Shown: positions 7,098 through 15,795 of the stretch, piece after piece
Layout of the letters: every line of letters starts with the position of its first letter
Numbering within the stretch: position 1 is the first letter of the stretch
Notes under the pieces: model-generated
Seen by the model: the letters and a program-made list of their open reading frames with translations, nothing else
Databases searched by the model: none
Told to the model about the DNA's origin: nothing
Program-made: the position numbers and the translations under genes
Assembly: GCA_934474025.1 (NCBI GenBank)
Contig: CAKSMF010000003.1
Location: 1-64,000 of the forward strand
Length of the DNA: 64,000 nucleotides
Reading direction: 5' to 3'
DNA from: an uncultured Ruminococcus sp.
GTDB taxonomy: Bacteria; Bacillota; Clostridia; Oscillospirales; Ruminococcaceae

Positions 7098-7425
7098 CCT
7101 GTTCCACTATCTGAGCAACTTTCAGCATTTCATCGGCATTAAGACCGTTCATAGCAGATTTGATGCGATGAAATGCAACAGTTTCTTCAATTTCAGTTTC
7201 TGAATCAATGTCCAGTAGTTTATGCAGAGGAATTTTTAATCCGTTTGCAACTTTATATAATGTTTCAACAGTAGGACATTTTTCACCACGTTCCACTTTG
7301 CCGATGTAAGCATGGTGAATTTCTGAGGCAAAAGCAAGCTCTTCCTGACTAAGATTCTGTTTAGTTCTGAATTCTCGGATTCTTTCGCCTATAATTGCAG
7401 ATATAGTTTCTCTATTTTCTTTCAT
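7069..7425 (-). CDS. XRE-family transcriptional regulator
   Basis: This is a Cro/C1-type regulator of 118 residues. The HTH spans residues ~10-65 (IGERIREFRTKQNLSQEELA, recognition helix HHAYIGKVERGEK, then TLYKVANGLKIPLHKLLD). A C-terminal helical part (LNADEMLKVAQIVEQV) may dimerise. Start: ATG at 7425 is favoured, with GGAAG ~14 bases upstream. A GTG at 7461 would add 12 residues but has no ribosome-binding site. It converges with and overlaps the 85-residue gene by 29 bases and diverges from the second cassette at 7611, which it could regulate. Confidence 0.75.
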   Translation of the reverse strand: MKENRETISAIIGERIREFRTKQNLSQEELAFASEIHHAYIGKVERGEKCPTVETLYKVANGLKIPLHKLLDIDSETEIEETVAFHRIKSAMNGLNADEMLKVAQIVEQVTELTHNHS

Positions 7426-7610
7426 ATAACAACACTTTTCTTCCTTAAAGATATTATCCACTTTATTTTACATTTTATCCGGAATAATTTCAAATATACT
7501 TAGAGATTAAAAAATAATCTCTAAAGGGGCTAACAAAAAGGAAAGTATATGATATACTATTTTTATGATGAAGATCAATTACTTTTAATTTATTTTAGGA
7601 GGTGAAAAAT

Positions 7611-7808
7611 ATGGGATTTTTTGATGCATTAAGAACAGCCGGTGAGTATATGAGTTCAGAAGCAATAAAAAAATATGAAGCTATTTTTGCAAAGGCTACA
7701 GACGAAAAACTTCAGGAATGGTGGGACGAAAAAAGCTATGACCCTGATGTTGACCAACGTATAATAGACGTTGCAGAAAAAGAACTTAGAAAAAGACATC
7801 TTATCTAA
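7611..7808 (+). CDS. Small conserved hypothetical protein, cassette copy B (65 residues)
   Basis: ATG at 7611 is preceded by AGGAGGTG, a better site than copy A has. The sequence MGFFDALRTAGEYMSSEAIK differs from copy A at only a few residues (K8R, I14M, P19I, R42S, M51I by eye). Conservation of length, start and terminator suggests both copies are functional or recently duplicated. A TATACT at 7554-7559 could be the -10 box. The upstream XRE gene is divergent, a common arrangement for an autoregulated pair. Function unknown. Confidence 0.65.
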   Translation: MGFFDALRTAGEYMSSEAIKKYEAIFAKATDEKLQEWWDEKSYDPDVDQRIIDVAEKELRKRHLI

Positions 7809-7820
7809 GTGCTAATGAAA

Positions 7821-7851
7821 AGAGAGCATTTAATTAAATGTTCTCTTTTTT
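7821..7851 (+). terminator. Palindromic terminator of cassette B
   Basis: Same 13-bp palindrome as copy A with one G replacing A on the left arm, followed by T6. It ends just before the AGAAGGTG site of the gene at 7868. Confidence 0.75.
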
Positions 7852-7867
7852 AACAGAAGGTGTACTT

Positions 7868-8353
7868 ATGCATAAAGTAAAATTTGGAAATAGGTACTGG
7901 TATGTACTAAAAAAAGATTCAGAAAAAATTTTATTATGTAGTAGAAGTAGATATGAAGGAAAATATCTTAAACCTTGTAGTTATTCAACTTCTAAAGATT
8001 TTTTCAGAGAAGTCAGAAGATATATGAATGTGGATTTTTATGATTCAAAATTTTCAGAATCCGATAGAAAGCATATTTTAATTGTTAAAAATAATTATCC
8101 TTATATAAATTATTTTACTGATGAATTGGGATATGATAGGAAAAGATACGAAATGAAAAAGGAAAAAGACCGTGTTTTTCCTTTAAAGTATGACGATGTT
8201 TGTAATTTATCTAAAAGAGATTTATGTGATTCATATGAAAGTGATTATAGGTTAATTTTACTTCCTTCAAGTATCAATTCAAATCAAAATATCCCTGCAA
8301 TATACTATTATGAACCATGGAACAACAATCAAAAGTACAAGGGAGTGTTTTGA
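7868..8353 (+). CDS. DUF6273-like hypothetical protein, 161 residues
   Basis: ATG 7868 is chosen for the AGAAGGTG site 7 bases upstream. The N-terminal part has the order seen in DUF6273 domains: an aromatic strand (NRYWYVLKKDSEKILLCS), then a segment ending in the F..R.YMN.DFYDSKF pattern (REVRRYMNVDFYDSKFSESD) at residues ~54-75. DUF6273 usually occurs in secreted or phage-associated proteins and its role is unknown. Here there is no signal peptide. The rest, including KKEKDRVFPLKYDDVCNLSK and YYYEPWNNN, looks like the conserved tail of the same fold. It lies directly behind cassette B. Confidence 0.5.
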   Translation: MHKVKFGNRYWYVLKKDSEKILLCSRSRYEGKYLKPCSYSTSKDFFREVRRYMNVDFYDSKFSESDRKHILIVKNNYPYINYFTDELGYDRKRYEMKKEKDRVFPLKYDDVCNLSKRDLCDSYESDYRLILLPSSINSNQNIPAIYYYEPWNNNQKYKGVF

Positions 8354-8522
8354 AATATAAGGATAACGATATTATATCGCAAAATTTTTTGAAAATTATT
8401 TCTTTAGTTTCATTAAATCCAGAAATATTTGCTTATACAGAATGTTTTATTATCTGTGTATATATGTTTTTAGGGGATATCTGATAACTTTAAAATTTCT
8501 ATAATTATTTTTTAAAATTTAA
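8354..8522. other. AT-rich intergenic stretch without recognisable feature
   Basis: No open frame with a ribosome-binding site and no RNA or repeat could be supported before the terminator at 8523. Confidence 0.4.
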
Positions 8523-8582
8523 AAATGCCAATTTTATTCAATTCTCATAAAAATTTATGAAAAATCAATAAAATTGGCATTT
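8523..8582. terminator. Bidirectional terminator between the accessory region and tRNA-Leu
   Basis: AAATGCCAATTTTATT (8523-8538) pairs exactly with 8567-8582. T-rich sequence on both sides suits both the rightward gene and the leftward tRNA. Confidence 0.65.
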
Positions 8583-8620
8583 AAAATTTATTTATAATTG
8601 ATTAATTAATTTTTTTAAAA

Positions 8621-8707
8621 TGGTGCGGATAACAGGAGTCGAACCTGCACCTTCTTGCGAAGACTAGCACCTGAAGCTAGCGCGTCTGCCTATTCCGCCA
8701 TATCCGC
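8621..8707 (-). tRNA. tRNA-Leu (CAG)
   Basis: Minus strand 8707 to 8621, 87 nt including an encoded CCA. The acceptor stem is GCGGATA with TATCCGC, the D arm is GGCGGAATAGGC, and the anticodon loop TTCAGGT gives CAG. A long class II variable arm (TCTTCGCAAGA) and GTTCGACTC in the T arm identify it as leucine. It marks the boundary between the accessory region and the conserved locus to its right, a typical integration site for elements. Confidence 0.97.
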
Positions 8708-8722
8708 ATCTCTTGCTTTTTT

Positions 8723-8751
8723 AGTATATCACAAAAAATATAGTTTGTCAA
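8723..8751 (-). promoter_or_regulatory. Promoter of tRNA-Leu
   Basis: On the minus strand TTGACA (8751-8746) is 17 bases from TATACT (8728-8723), about 16 bases before the mature 5' end. Confidence 0.85.
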
Positions 8752-8951
8752 GTATTTTTTTCAAGGAGTGGTTAAAAGTATATTCTTTAAGTCACTTATG
8801 TTTATTCTTATAGATATGTTTAATATTAAGTCTTAATGTTATTTTTCATCATATTTCTGCTTTCAGGCACAAATCTTCACAGTTCCTATATAGCGTATTC
8901 AAATTACTAAATAATTATAATGCAAAAGTATCAGTATATTAATATTTTATA

Positions 8952-9611
8952 TTATAATAGTATAAATTTGTTTTTATTGAATTTAATCATTCCTTCATCA
9001 CGCATTTTACATAACTCGTTTGACATTGCACTTCTGTCTACAGAAAGAAAATCCGCAAGTTGTTGTCGGTTGAAAGGAATTGAAAAATTATTACTTTTTT
9101 GTTTTTTGGATTCTTCTGACAGATATGCAATAAGTTTTTCACGTGTTGTACGCTTGGACATAAATGTAAGTTTCTGTACAAGTTTTCTGTTTTTTTCAGA
9201 AATTGCAAAAAATAGGTTTTGTACAACCATTGAATGAAATTTACAGGCAGAAGAACAGACTGTTATAATGTGTTTTATATCAAATGAAATAACAGTACAT
9301 TCTTCAATTGCAAGTACATCATTCATAATTGATTCGCTTTTAGGAGCAACATATGCTTCTCCGAACATTTCGCCAACACTTACTATATTAATAATACTGC
9401 GGTTTCCCCAGTAATCGTCACGCTGAATATGAAGTTTCCCTTCAGCAAGTACCAGAATATTATTAATGCTTTCACCTTGATGAAGAACATATTCACCTTT
9501 TTTATATGTGCAGATATTTGCATTCAGGCAATTAAGCATTGTACTTATTTCTTCTTCACTCACTCCCGAAAAGAGCTGAGTTTTTTTTAATATTGGAATA
9601 TATTTCTTCAT
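8952..9611 (-). CDS. Crp/Fnr-family regulator, HcpR-like
   Basis: This 219-residue protein has a cNMP-binding-like beta roll at residues ~15-125 (KKGEYVLHQGESINNILVL, GEMFGEA) and a Crp-type winged HTH at the C-terminus (NRQQLADFLSVDRSAMSNEL). It lacks the N-terminal cysteine cluster of Fnr. It is transcribed divergently from a ferredoxin-hcp pair, the setting of HcpR, the Crp-family activator of hybrid cluster protein genes in anaerobes. The assignment rests on this context and the operator at 9627-9640. HcpR proteins are thought to respond to nitric oxide, often with haem. A separate stress role cannot be excluded. Confidence 0.8.
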   Translation of the reverse strand: MKKYIPILKKTQLFSGVSEEEISTMLNCLNANICTYKKGEYVLHQGESINNILVLAEGKLHIQRDDYWGNRSIINIVSVGEMFGEAYVAPKSESIMNDVLAIEECTVISFDIKHIITVCSSACKFHSMVVQNLFFAISEKNRKLVQKLTFMSKRTTREKLIAYLSEESKKQKSNNFSIPFNRQQLADFLSVDRSAMSNELCKMRDEGMIKFNKNKFILL

Positions 9612-9626
9612 AAAAACCTCTTTTCC

Positions 9627-9668
9627 GTTGTAAATACAACAGACTTATCACAAATATTATAGTATAAT
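9627..9668 (+). promoter_or_regulatory. Operator and activator-dependent promoter of the ferredoxin-hcp operon
   Basis: A perfect inverted repeat GTTGTA-AA-TACAAC occupies 9627-9640, and TATAAT lies at 9663-9668 with no good -35 box. With transcription starting about 7 bases after the -10, the palindrome centre falls at about -41.5, the classic class II Crp/Fnr position. The same site lies 16 bases upstream of the divergent regulator gene and could autorepress it. Confidence 0.6.
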
Positions 9669-9732
9669 AGCATCAGAAAGTCAAGGAATAAAAAAATATA
9701 TCAGTATTATTAAACAAAATGGAGGAAAAATA

Positions 9733-10425
9733 ATGATAAGAAAAATTATAAAAATAGATGAGGAAAAATGCAATGGCTGTGGACTTTGTGCTGATGCCTG
9801 TCATGAGGGAGCTATAGAAATAGTCAACAAAAAAGCAAAACTTACTCGTGAGGATTACTGTGACGGATTGGGAGACTGTTTGCCTGCCTGTCCTGCTAAT
9901 GCTATAACTTTTGAAGAACGTGAAGCACCTGCTTATAATGAACAGGCTGTTCTTTTGGCTAAGCAAATCAAGTCAAACAAAGTAATTCCTTGTGGCTGTC
10001 CGGGAACAAAGTCAAAAGCTATAAAGCGTAATACATCATCTGCATTTTCTGAACCTGTTACAAGTCAACTTTCACAGTGGCCTGTACAGATTAAGCTTGT
10101 ACCTGTGAATGCACCTTATTTTGATAACTCAAATTTGCTTATTGCATCGGATTGTACAGCTTTCGCATATGGTAACTTTCATAATGAGTTTATCCGGAAT
10201 CATATTACTCTTATAGGGTGTCCGAAACTTGATGATGAAAATTATGCTGAAAAGCTTACACAGATTATTTCTGTCAACAATATAAAAAGCGTAACAGTTG
10301 CAAGAATGGAAGTTCCATGTTGCAGTGGCATTGAAAATGCTGTAAAAAGTGCGTTACAAGCAAGTGGAAAATTTATTCCGTGGAGAGTTGTTATAATTTC
10401 CACAGATGGAAGAATTATTGATTAA
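9733..10425 (+). CDS. Dicluster 4Fe-4S ferredoxin-type protein partnered with Hcp
   Basis: This 230-residue protein has two [4Fe-4S] motifs at the N-terminus (CNGCGLCADACHEGA and CDGLGDCLPACPANA). A Cys-containing C-terminal domain follows (VIPCGCPGTKSK, DCTAFAYGNFH, LIGCPKLDD, VPCCSGIENAVKSAL) that could hold a further cluster or redox cysteines. Genes of this layout precede hcp in many Clostridia and are thought to feed electrons to Hcp. The start at 9733 has GGAGG 7-8 bases upstream. hcp follows 13 bases after the stop, so the two are co-transcribed from the palindrome-controlled promoter. Confidence 0.85.
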   Translation: MIRKIIKIDEEKCNGCGLCADACHEGAIEIVNKKAKLTREDYCDGLGDCLPACPANAITFEEREAPAYNEQAVLLAKQIKSNKVIPCGCPGTKSKAIKRNTSSAFSEPVTSQLSQWPVQIKLVPVNAPYFDNSNLLIASDCTAFAYGNFHNEFIRNHITLIGCPKLDDENYAEKLTQIISVNNIKSVTVARMEVPCCSGIENAVKSALQASGKFIPWRVVIISTDGRIID

Positions 10426-10438
10426 TGGAGGATATGAA

Positions 10439-12037
10439 ATGAATAAAATGTTTTGTTTTCAGTGTGAACAGACCGCAGGTTGTACAGCTTGTACAGGTTC
10501 GTCAGGAGTATGCGGAAAAAAGGCAGATACTGCACAGCTTCAGGATAAATTGACAGGGGCTTTAATCGGACTTGCCCGTGCAATTGAGGGTAATGAAGAA
10601 CTTATCAATAATGACACATATAAATTGATTATTGAAGGCTTATTCACAACAGTTACAAATGTAAATTTCAATAATCAAAGGATTTCTGAATATATACAGA
10701 ATATTGAAAATGAAAAACAGCGTTTTGTACCGAATTGTGCTTGTTGTCAGTCTTCTTGTGGCAGAAATAATAATTATGATATGAGTAATTTATGGAATGC
10801 TGATGAAGATATTCGTTCATTGAAATCACTTATACTGTTTGGTATAAAAGGTATGGCAGCTTATGCATATCATGCTATGGTACTTGGATACACTGATGAA
10901 GAAGTAAATCGTTTTTTCTATGAAGCTTTGTTTTCAATTGGTATGGACGATTTTGGAATGGAAGAATTATTGCCCATTGTAATGAAAGTCGGTGAAATCA
11001 ATCTCAAATGCATGGCATTGCTTGATAAGGCAAATACCGAAACTTATGGAAATCCTGTACCGACAGAAGTTCCGCTGACAGTTGAAAAAGGTCCTTTTAT
11101 TGTGATTTCCGGACATGATTTGTATGATTTAAAACAGCTTCTTATACAGACAGAGGGCAAAGGCATTAATATCTATACTCATGGTGAAATGCTTCCTGCA
11201 CACGCTTATCCCGAACTTAAAAAATACAGTCATCTTAAAGGAAACTTTGGTACAGCATGGCAGAATCAACAGAAAGAATTTGCAGATATTCCTGCACCCG
11301 TACTGTTTACTACAAACTGCTTGATGCCACCTAAAGCAAGTTATTCTGACAGAGTTTTCACAACAGAAGTGATTTCGTATCCTCAAATCGTGCATATAGG
11401 AGATGACAGAGACTTTTCACCCGTTATCAAAAAGGCTTTGGAATTGGGCGGTTATTCTGAAAATAAGCATTTTACCGGTATCAACGGAGGAAATAAAGTA
11501 ATAACAGGTTTCGCACATAATGCTGTTTTAAGTGTTGCCGATAAAGTAGTTGATGCTGTAAAATCAGGAGCAATCAAGCATTTTTTCCTTGTAGGCGGTT
11601 GCGACGGTGCGAGAACAGGACGAAATTATTATACTGAATTTGTAAAGCAGACTCCGGCTGATAGCATTGTACTGACTCTTGCTTGCGGAAAATATCGTTT
11701 CAATGACCTTGATTTAGGCAAAATAGGCAATTTACCCAGAATCATGGATATGGGACAGTGCAATGATGCCTATAGTGCAATTAAAGTTGCTGTTGCCCTT
11801 TCAGAAGCGTTTAACTGTACTGTAAATGAACTTCCGCTTTCAATGGTGCTTTCATGGTATGAACAAAAAGCTGTTTGTATTCTTTTAACACTTCTGCATC
11901 TTGGAATAAAAAATATTCTTCTTGGACCGTCATTGCCTGCATTTGTTTCACCAAATGTACTGAATTTCCTTGTAGAAAATTATGGTATTGCTCCGATTTC
12001 AACACCTGAAGAAGATTTAGCAAAATTACTGAAATAA
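10439..12037 (+). CDS. hcp: Hybrid cluster protein (hydroxylamine/NO reductase)
   Basis: A 532-residue Hcp begins MNKMFCFQCEQTAGCTACTG. Cysteines near 6, 9, 18 and 25 bind the N-terminal FeS cluster. The hybrid cluster region has CACCQSSCGRNNNYD, HGEMLPAHAYPEL and the ligand segments VLFTTNCLMPP, LVGGCDGARTGRNYYTEF and LACGKYRFND. The family reduces hydroxylamine in vitro and is proposed to reduce nitric oxide in anaerobes. The start is ATG 10439 (GGAGG, spacing 7) rather than the upstream in-frame codon at 10406, which overlaps the ferredoxin gene. It is second in the operon and closed by a strong terminator. Confidence 0.96.
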   Translation: MNKMFCFQCEQTAGCTACTGSSGVCGKKADTAQLQDKLTGALIGLARAIEGNEELINNDTYKLIIEGLFTTVTNVNFNNQRISEYIQNIENEKQRFVPNCACCQSSCGRNNNYDMSNLWNADEDIRSLKSLILFGIKGMAAYAYHAMVLGYTDEEVNRFFYEALFSIGMDDFGMEELLPIVMKVGEINLKCMALLDKANTETYGNPVPTEVPLTVEKGPFIVISGHDLYDLKQLLIQTEGKGINIYTHGEMLPAHAYPELKKYSHLKGNFGTAWQNQQKEFADIPAPVLFTTNCLMPPKASYSDRVFTTEVISYPQIVHIGDDRDFSPVIKKALELGGYSENKHFTGINGGNKVITGFAHNAVLSVADKVVDAVKSGAIKHFFLVGGCDGARTGRNYYTEFVKQTPADSIVLTLACGKYRFNDLDLGKIGNLPRIMDMGQCNDAYSAIKVAVALSEAFNCTVNELPLSMVLSWYEQKAVCILLTLLHLGIKNILLGPSLPAFVSPNVLNFLVENYGIAPISTPEEDLAKLLK

Positions 12038-12042
12038 TATTA

Positions 12043-12096
12043 CCCCACAAAGCAGGCGGATTATTTTAATCTGCTTGTTTTGTGGGGCTTTTTTAT
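12043..12096 (+). terminator. Intrinsic terminator of the hcp operon
   Basis: CCCCACAAAGCAG and its complement (CTGCTTGTTTTGTGGGG, 12071-12087) form a long stem followed by CTTTTTTAT. Confidence 0.85.
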
Positions 12097-12160
12097 AACG
12101 GAGGTATTTTTGTTTTCACTGTCAATAAATCTCTTTTTTTCAAATTTTCATTTATTATCT

Positions 12161-13741
12161 TTAAATTCCACTGTTGCCGTAGTTTGAAAGAACTCTTGCT
12201 GACGGGTCATTTACATTGCAACCTTTCCAGTTTTTATTTGGCATCCAGAAATCTACAATCATATTGCTTTGCTGTGGATAGTATTTTTCAAAAATTTCAC
12301 GATATAAAAGGGATTCTTTAGTAAATGGTTTAGCGTGTGTGTATTTTTTGGATAATTCTGCAAACTGTTCATCAGTATAATAATTGTTTGCATATTCTTT
12401 TAGATAATCCACCATAGAATGACCTACGGCATCTGAAAATGCAGCTTTTTCACGATAAAGTATATCATGTGGCAAATAATTTCCTTCAAAGGAGTGACGA
12501 AGTAAATATTTACCTTTGTTGTATTTGTTGAGTTTCATTTCAGGGTCAATTGACATTACATATTTTACAAAGTCCAAATCACCAAAAGGTACTCTTGCTT
12601 CAAGTGAGTTTACAGAAATGCATCTGTCTGCACGCAAAACATCATACATATGTAATTCTTTTATACGTTTGACTGATTCTTTCTGGAATTCCTCAGCATT
12701 GGGGGCAAAATCGGTATATTTGTAACCAAAAAGTTCATCTGAAATTTCGCCTGTCAAAAGAACTCTTATGTCAGTTTGTTCATGAATAGCTTTGCAAAGG
12801 AGATACATTCCGATACTTGCACGGATAGTAGTTATATCATATGTTGCAAGAATTTTAATTACAGTGTCAAGGGAATTTAATACATCATCTTTAGTTATGA
12901 TGATTTCTGTGTGGTCACTGCCTATGTAATCTGCAACTTGTTTAGCATAACGCAAGTCTATAGCATCTGTGTTCATTCCGATTGCAAATGTTTTTATAGG
13001 TTTGTCGCTTTTCTGCTGTGAAATAGCACATACAAGTGACGAATCTAGACCACCAGAAAGTAAAAATCCTACTTTTGCATCTGCTGAAAGTCTTTTTTCA
13101 ACTCCGGCAATAAGTTTGTCATGAATGTTTTTACAAACTGTTTCGAGGTCATCATGAACAACTTCTTTAACTTCTGTAATATCGCAATAACATACAAATT
13201 CACCGTTTTTATAATAGTGACCAGTCGGAAAAGGTTTTATTTCTTCAACCAGTCCTATAAGGTTTTTAGGTTCGCTTGCAAAAACTATATTTTTGTTGTC
13301 GTATCCATAATAAAGAGGACGTATTCCAATAGGGTCACGGGCAACAATAAATTCACCTGTTGAGGAATCATATATTATACAGGCAAATTCAGCATCGAGA
13401 GTTGCAAACATATTTACTCCCATTTCCTTATATAGTGGTAATAATATTTCGCAATCGCTGTCACTTTTGAATTTATAGCCTTTTTTGATTAATTTTTCTC
13501 TTACAGGCAGAAAACCATATATTTCACCATTGCAAACGGCGTAATTTCCGTCAAGTTCAAAAGGTTGCATACCTTCGGGAGTAAGTCCCATAATTGACAG
13601 TCTCTGAAAACCTAACACACCATTTTTTACATCAATAATGCGACAATCGTCAGGACCTCTTGAAATAGTAGCTTCAAGACCTTTTTTTACTTTTTCTATA
13701 CCATCATCACCTGTACCACAGTAACCCATAATTGTACACAT
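12161..13741 (-). CDS. asnB: Asparagine synthetase, glutamine-hydrolysing
   Basis: At 526 residues this is a class II glutamine amidotransferase. The catalytic Cys2 follows Met (MCTIMGYCGTG), giving an exact N-terminus. The N-terminal domain also has RLSIMGLTPEGMQPF and VCNGEIYG. The synthetase domain holds the PP-loop LLSGGLDSSLVCAISQ at ~residues 230-245 and TGEISDELFGYKY. It makes asparagine from aspartate, glutamine and ATP in the cytosol. It is the last gene of the leftward nitrogen operon, 24 bases after purF. Presence here, behind gltBD, ties glutamine use to the same leader control. Confidence 0.95.
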   Translation of the reverse strand: MCTIMGYCGTGDDGIEKVKKGLEATISRGPDDCRIIDVKNGVLGFQRLSIMGLTPEGMQPFELDGNYAVCNGEIYGFLPVREKLIKKGYKFKSDSDCEILLPLYKEMGVNMFATLDAEFACIIYDSSTGEFIVARDPIGIRPLYYGYDNKNIVFASEPKNLIGLVEEIKPFPTGHYYKNGEFVCYCDITEVKEVVHDDLETVCKNIHDKLIAGVEKRLSADAKVGFLLSGGLDSSLVCAISQQKSDKPIKTFAIGMNTDAIDLRYAKQVADYIGSDHTEIIITKDDVLNSLDTVIKILATYDITTIRASIGMYLLCKAIHEQTDIRVLLTGEISDELFGYKYTDFAPNAEEFQKESVKRIKELHMYDVLRADRCISVNSLEARVPFGDLDFVKYVMSIDPEMKLNKYNKGKYLLRHSFEGNYLPHDILYREKAAFSDAVGHSMVDYLKEYANNYYTDEQFAELSKKYTHAKPFTKESLLYREIFEKYYPQQSNMIVDFWMPNKNWKGCNVNDPSARVLSNYGNSGI

Positions 13742-13765
13742 AAAATATCCCTCTTTTCTTTTTTA

Positions 13766-15184
13766 TTATCCGTGAATTTTTTCGTCAAATTTATTTTTTC
13801 CGCCTGCACCCGAAATGTCCATAGGATATTTTCCGGTAAAACAACCATGACAGAAATTTTCACTGTCAATTAATGTGCCAAGTTCTTCAATAGGAAGATA
13901 TGCTAAACTATCTGCTCCTATAAAATCACATATTTCTTTTATATTGTTGTATTTGCAGGCTATGAGATTTTCTTTTGAATCAATGTCAGTTCCGAAATGA
14001 CAGGTATTAAGAAAAGGCGGTGATGATATGCGGACATGAACTTCTTTAGCACCTGCTTCACGCAGTAAATGTACTATTCTTGCACAGGTAGTACCACGTA
14101 CTATTGAATCATCAATCATTACAACACGTTTTCCCTGAACAGTTTCACGAATTGCGTTAAGCTTTATACGGACGGCACTTTCACGTTGATTTTGTGACGG
14201 CTGTATAAAACTTCTTCCTATATACTTGTTTTTTATAAATCCTGTTCCGTAAGGTATACCGCTTTGCTGGGAATATCCTAAAGCGGAATCGAGTCCTGAA
14301 TCTGGTACACCTATTACTATATCGGCATCAACGGGACTTTTTTCAGCGAGAATTTTTCCGGCGGTAATTCTTGCTTTATGAACGGATTTCCCTTCAATTA
14401 TTGAATCCGGACGTGCAAAATATATGTATTCAAATATACAGATATTATTGTTTTCATGACAGTGCGTTGTAATTGAGTTTATGCCGTTTTCACTGATTAC
14501 AACGATTTCACCGGCACGAACATCACGCAGAAATTTTGCACCAACGCTGTCTAATGCACAAGTTTCAGAAGCTACTACATAAGCACCGTCTAAAGTTTCT
14601 CCAATACACAAAGGTCTGAATCCATTAGGGTCACGAAATGCAATAAGTTTGGTGGCGGTCATAAGTATGCACGAGTAAGCCCCTTTTATATAGGGCATTG
14701 CCTGTTCAACTGCTTTTTCAGTAGAATCACATGAAAGTCTTTCATGAACTATTGAATAAGCTATTGATTCAGTATCAGAAGTTCCATGGAATATAGCTCC
14801 TGACAATTCAAATTTACGGCGTATTTCGGTGGCGTTTATAAGATTACCGTTGTGAACAAGTGCCATATTTCCCTTTATATGACGTATAACAAGTGGCTGT
14901 ATATTATTGTGATTATTTCCGCCTGTTGTGGAATATCTTACATGACCTACTGCCATGTTTCCTTTGCCGAGTTTGTTCAGTTTTTCATGACTGAAAACTT
15001 CTGATACCAATCCGTCGGCTTTTTGATGACTGAAAACCCCATCATCACATACAGCAATGCCACAACTTTCTTGTCCTCTGTGCTGGAGGGCATACAGTCC
15101 GAAATATACTGATGATGCAACATCGGTTGTTTTTTTTTCATAAATGCCAAAAACACCGCATTCCTCGTGCAGTTTGTCAAACAT
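13766..15184 (-). CDS. purF: Amidophosphoribosyltransferase
   Basis: This 472-residue enzyme is of the Bacillus type. An 8-residue propeptide precedes the catalytic Cys (MFDKLHEE-CGVFGIY). Other landmarks are the glutaminase residues RYSTTGGNN and VHNGNL, the PRPP-binding motif RVVMIDDSIVRGTT, and cysteines for a [4Fe-4S] cluster (NNICIFEY, NTCHFGTD, FCHGCFTGKYP). It catalyses the first step of purine synthesis using glutamine. purF normally sits in a pur operon; here it is the fifth gene of a gltBD operon, 15 bases after the ANTAR regulator, an unusual placement that groups glutamine-consuming enzymes. Confidence 0.95.
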   Translation of the reverse strand: MFDKLHEECGVFGIYEKKTTDVASSVYFGLYALQHRGQESCGIAVCDDGVFSHQKADGLVSEVFSHEKLNKLGKGNMAVGHVRYSTTGGNNHNNIQPLVIRHIKGNMALVHNGNLINATEIRRKFELSGAIFHGTSDTESIAYSIVHERLSCDSTEKAVEQAMPYIKGAYSCILMTATKLIAFRDPNGFRPLCIGETLDGAYVVASETCALDSVGAKFLRDVRAGEIVVISENGINSITTHCHENNNICIFEYIYFARPDSIIEGKSVHKARITAGKILAEKSPVDADIVIGVPDSGLDSALGYSQQSGIPYGTGFIKNKYIGRSFIQPSQNQRESAVRIKLNAIRETVQGKRVVMIDDSIVRGTTCARIVHLLREAGAKEVHVRISSPPFLNTCHFGTDIDSKENLIACKYNNIKEICDFIGADSLAYLPIEELGTLIDSENFCHGCFTGKYPMDISGAGGKNKFDEKIHG

Positions 15185-15199
15185 AAATATTACCGCCTT

Positions 15200-15781
15200 T
15201 TAAAGATATTGTTCATTGATTTTGTCAATGATTTCAGTTGCAACTATAACTTTTTTCTTACGTTTTTCCATAGCACATTTTTCAAGATAATTGTGTGCTT
15301 CATCTTCTGTCATATTCTTGTACTGCATCAGCAGGAATTTTGCTTTGTCAATGGTGCGGATTTCGTCTATTTTTCTTTCAAGCTTTACTGTTTCTTCGTA
15401 AAGCTTGAAAGAACGGTTCATAGCAATTTCTATAATTTTTACCGTCTGATACAGAAAGTTTTTATTAAATGGTTTGCTGATAGTGATAATTCCGATTTTT
15501 TCAGCACGTTCATGAATTTTTTCAACGTAATCAGCTTTTGCTATAAAAATGCAGTTAGATGCAGTATTTTCAATAATGTATTCAGCAAGTGAAGTGCCAT
15601 TTCCGTCAGATAGGGGAGAATATATTATAGCAAGGTCACAAGGTGCATTTGCATCAAATATATTTTTAGCCTGTTGAATGGTTTCAGCGTTTCTTATGTT
15701 ACAGCGGAAAGCCTCACGCATGAAGTCTGACAGCGTTTCACAGGCACTTTTACTGCTTGAAATTATAAGAACATTTTCCAA
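15200..15781 (-). CDS. ANTAR-domain RNA-binding antiterminator with degenerate receiver
   Basis: 193 residues. Residues 1-120 have the fold pattern of a response-regulator receiver, but the acidic pocket is lost (VLIISSSKS instead of an acidic pair) and the phospho-acceptor position is Tyr54 (CDLAIIYSPLSDGNG). Lys of the KPF motif remains (TISKPFNKN). A coiled-coil linker (LYEETVKLERKIDEI) leads to the ANTAR domain at ~130-185 (IDKAKFLLMQYKNMTEDEAH). ANTAR proteins such as AmiR, NasR and EutV bind paired hexaloop RNA hairpins and prevent termination. Fourteen bases downstream of the GS-like gene, it is the obvious candidate to act on the terminators in the gltB and amtB leaders. Confidence 0.88.
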   Translation of the reverse strand: MENVLIISSSKSACETLSDFMREAFRCNIRNAETIQQAKNIFDANAPCDLAIIYSPLSDGNGTSLAEYIIENTASNCIFIAKADYVEKIHERAEKIGIITISKPFNKNFLYQTVKIIEIAMNRSFKLYEETVKLERKIDEIRTIDKAKFLLMQYKNMTEDEAHNYLEKCAMEKRKKKVIVATEIIDKINEQYL

Positions 15782-15795
15782 AGACAGACCCCCGT

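Larger units (their letters stand above)
7600..7860 (+). repeat. Direct repeat cassette, copy B
   Basis: Second copy of the unit at 6565-6833, with the same order of ribosome-binding site, 65-codon gene, palindromic terminator and ribosome-binding site of an unrelated downstream gene. Confidence 0.8.
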
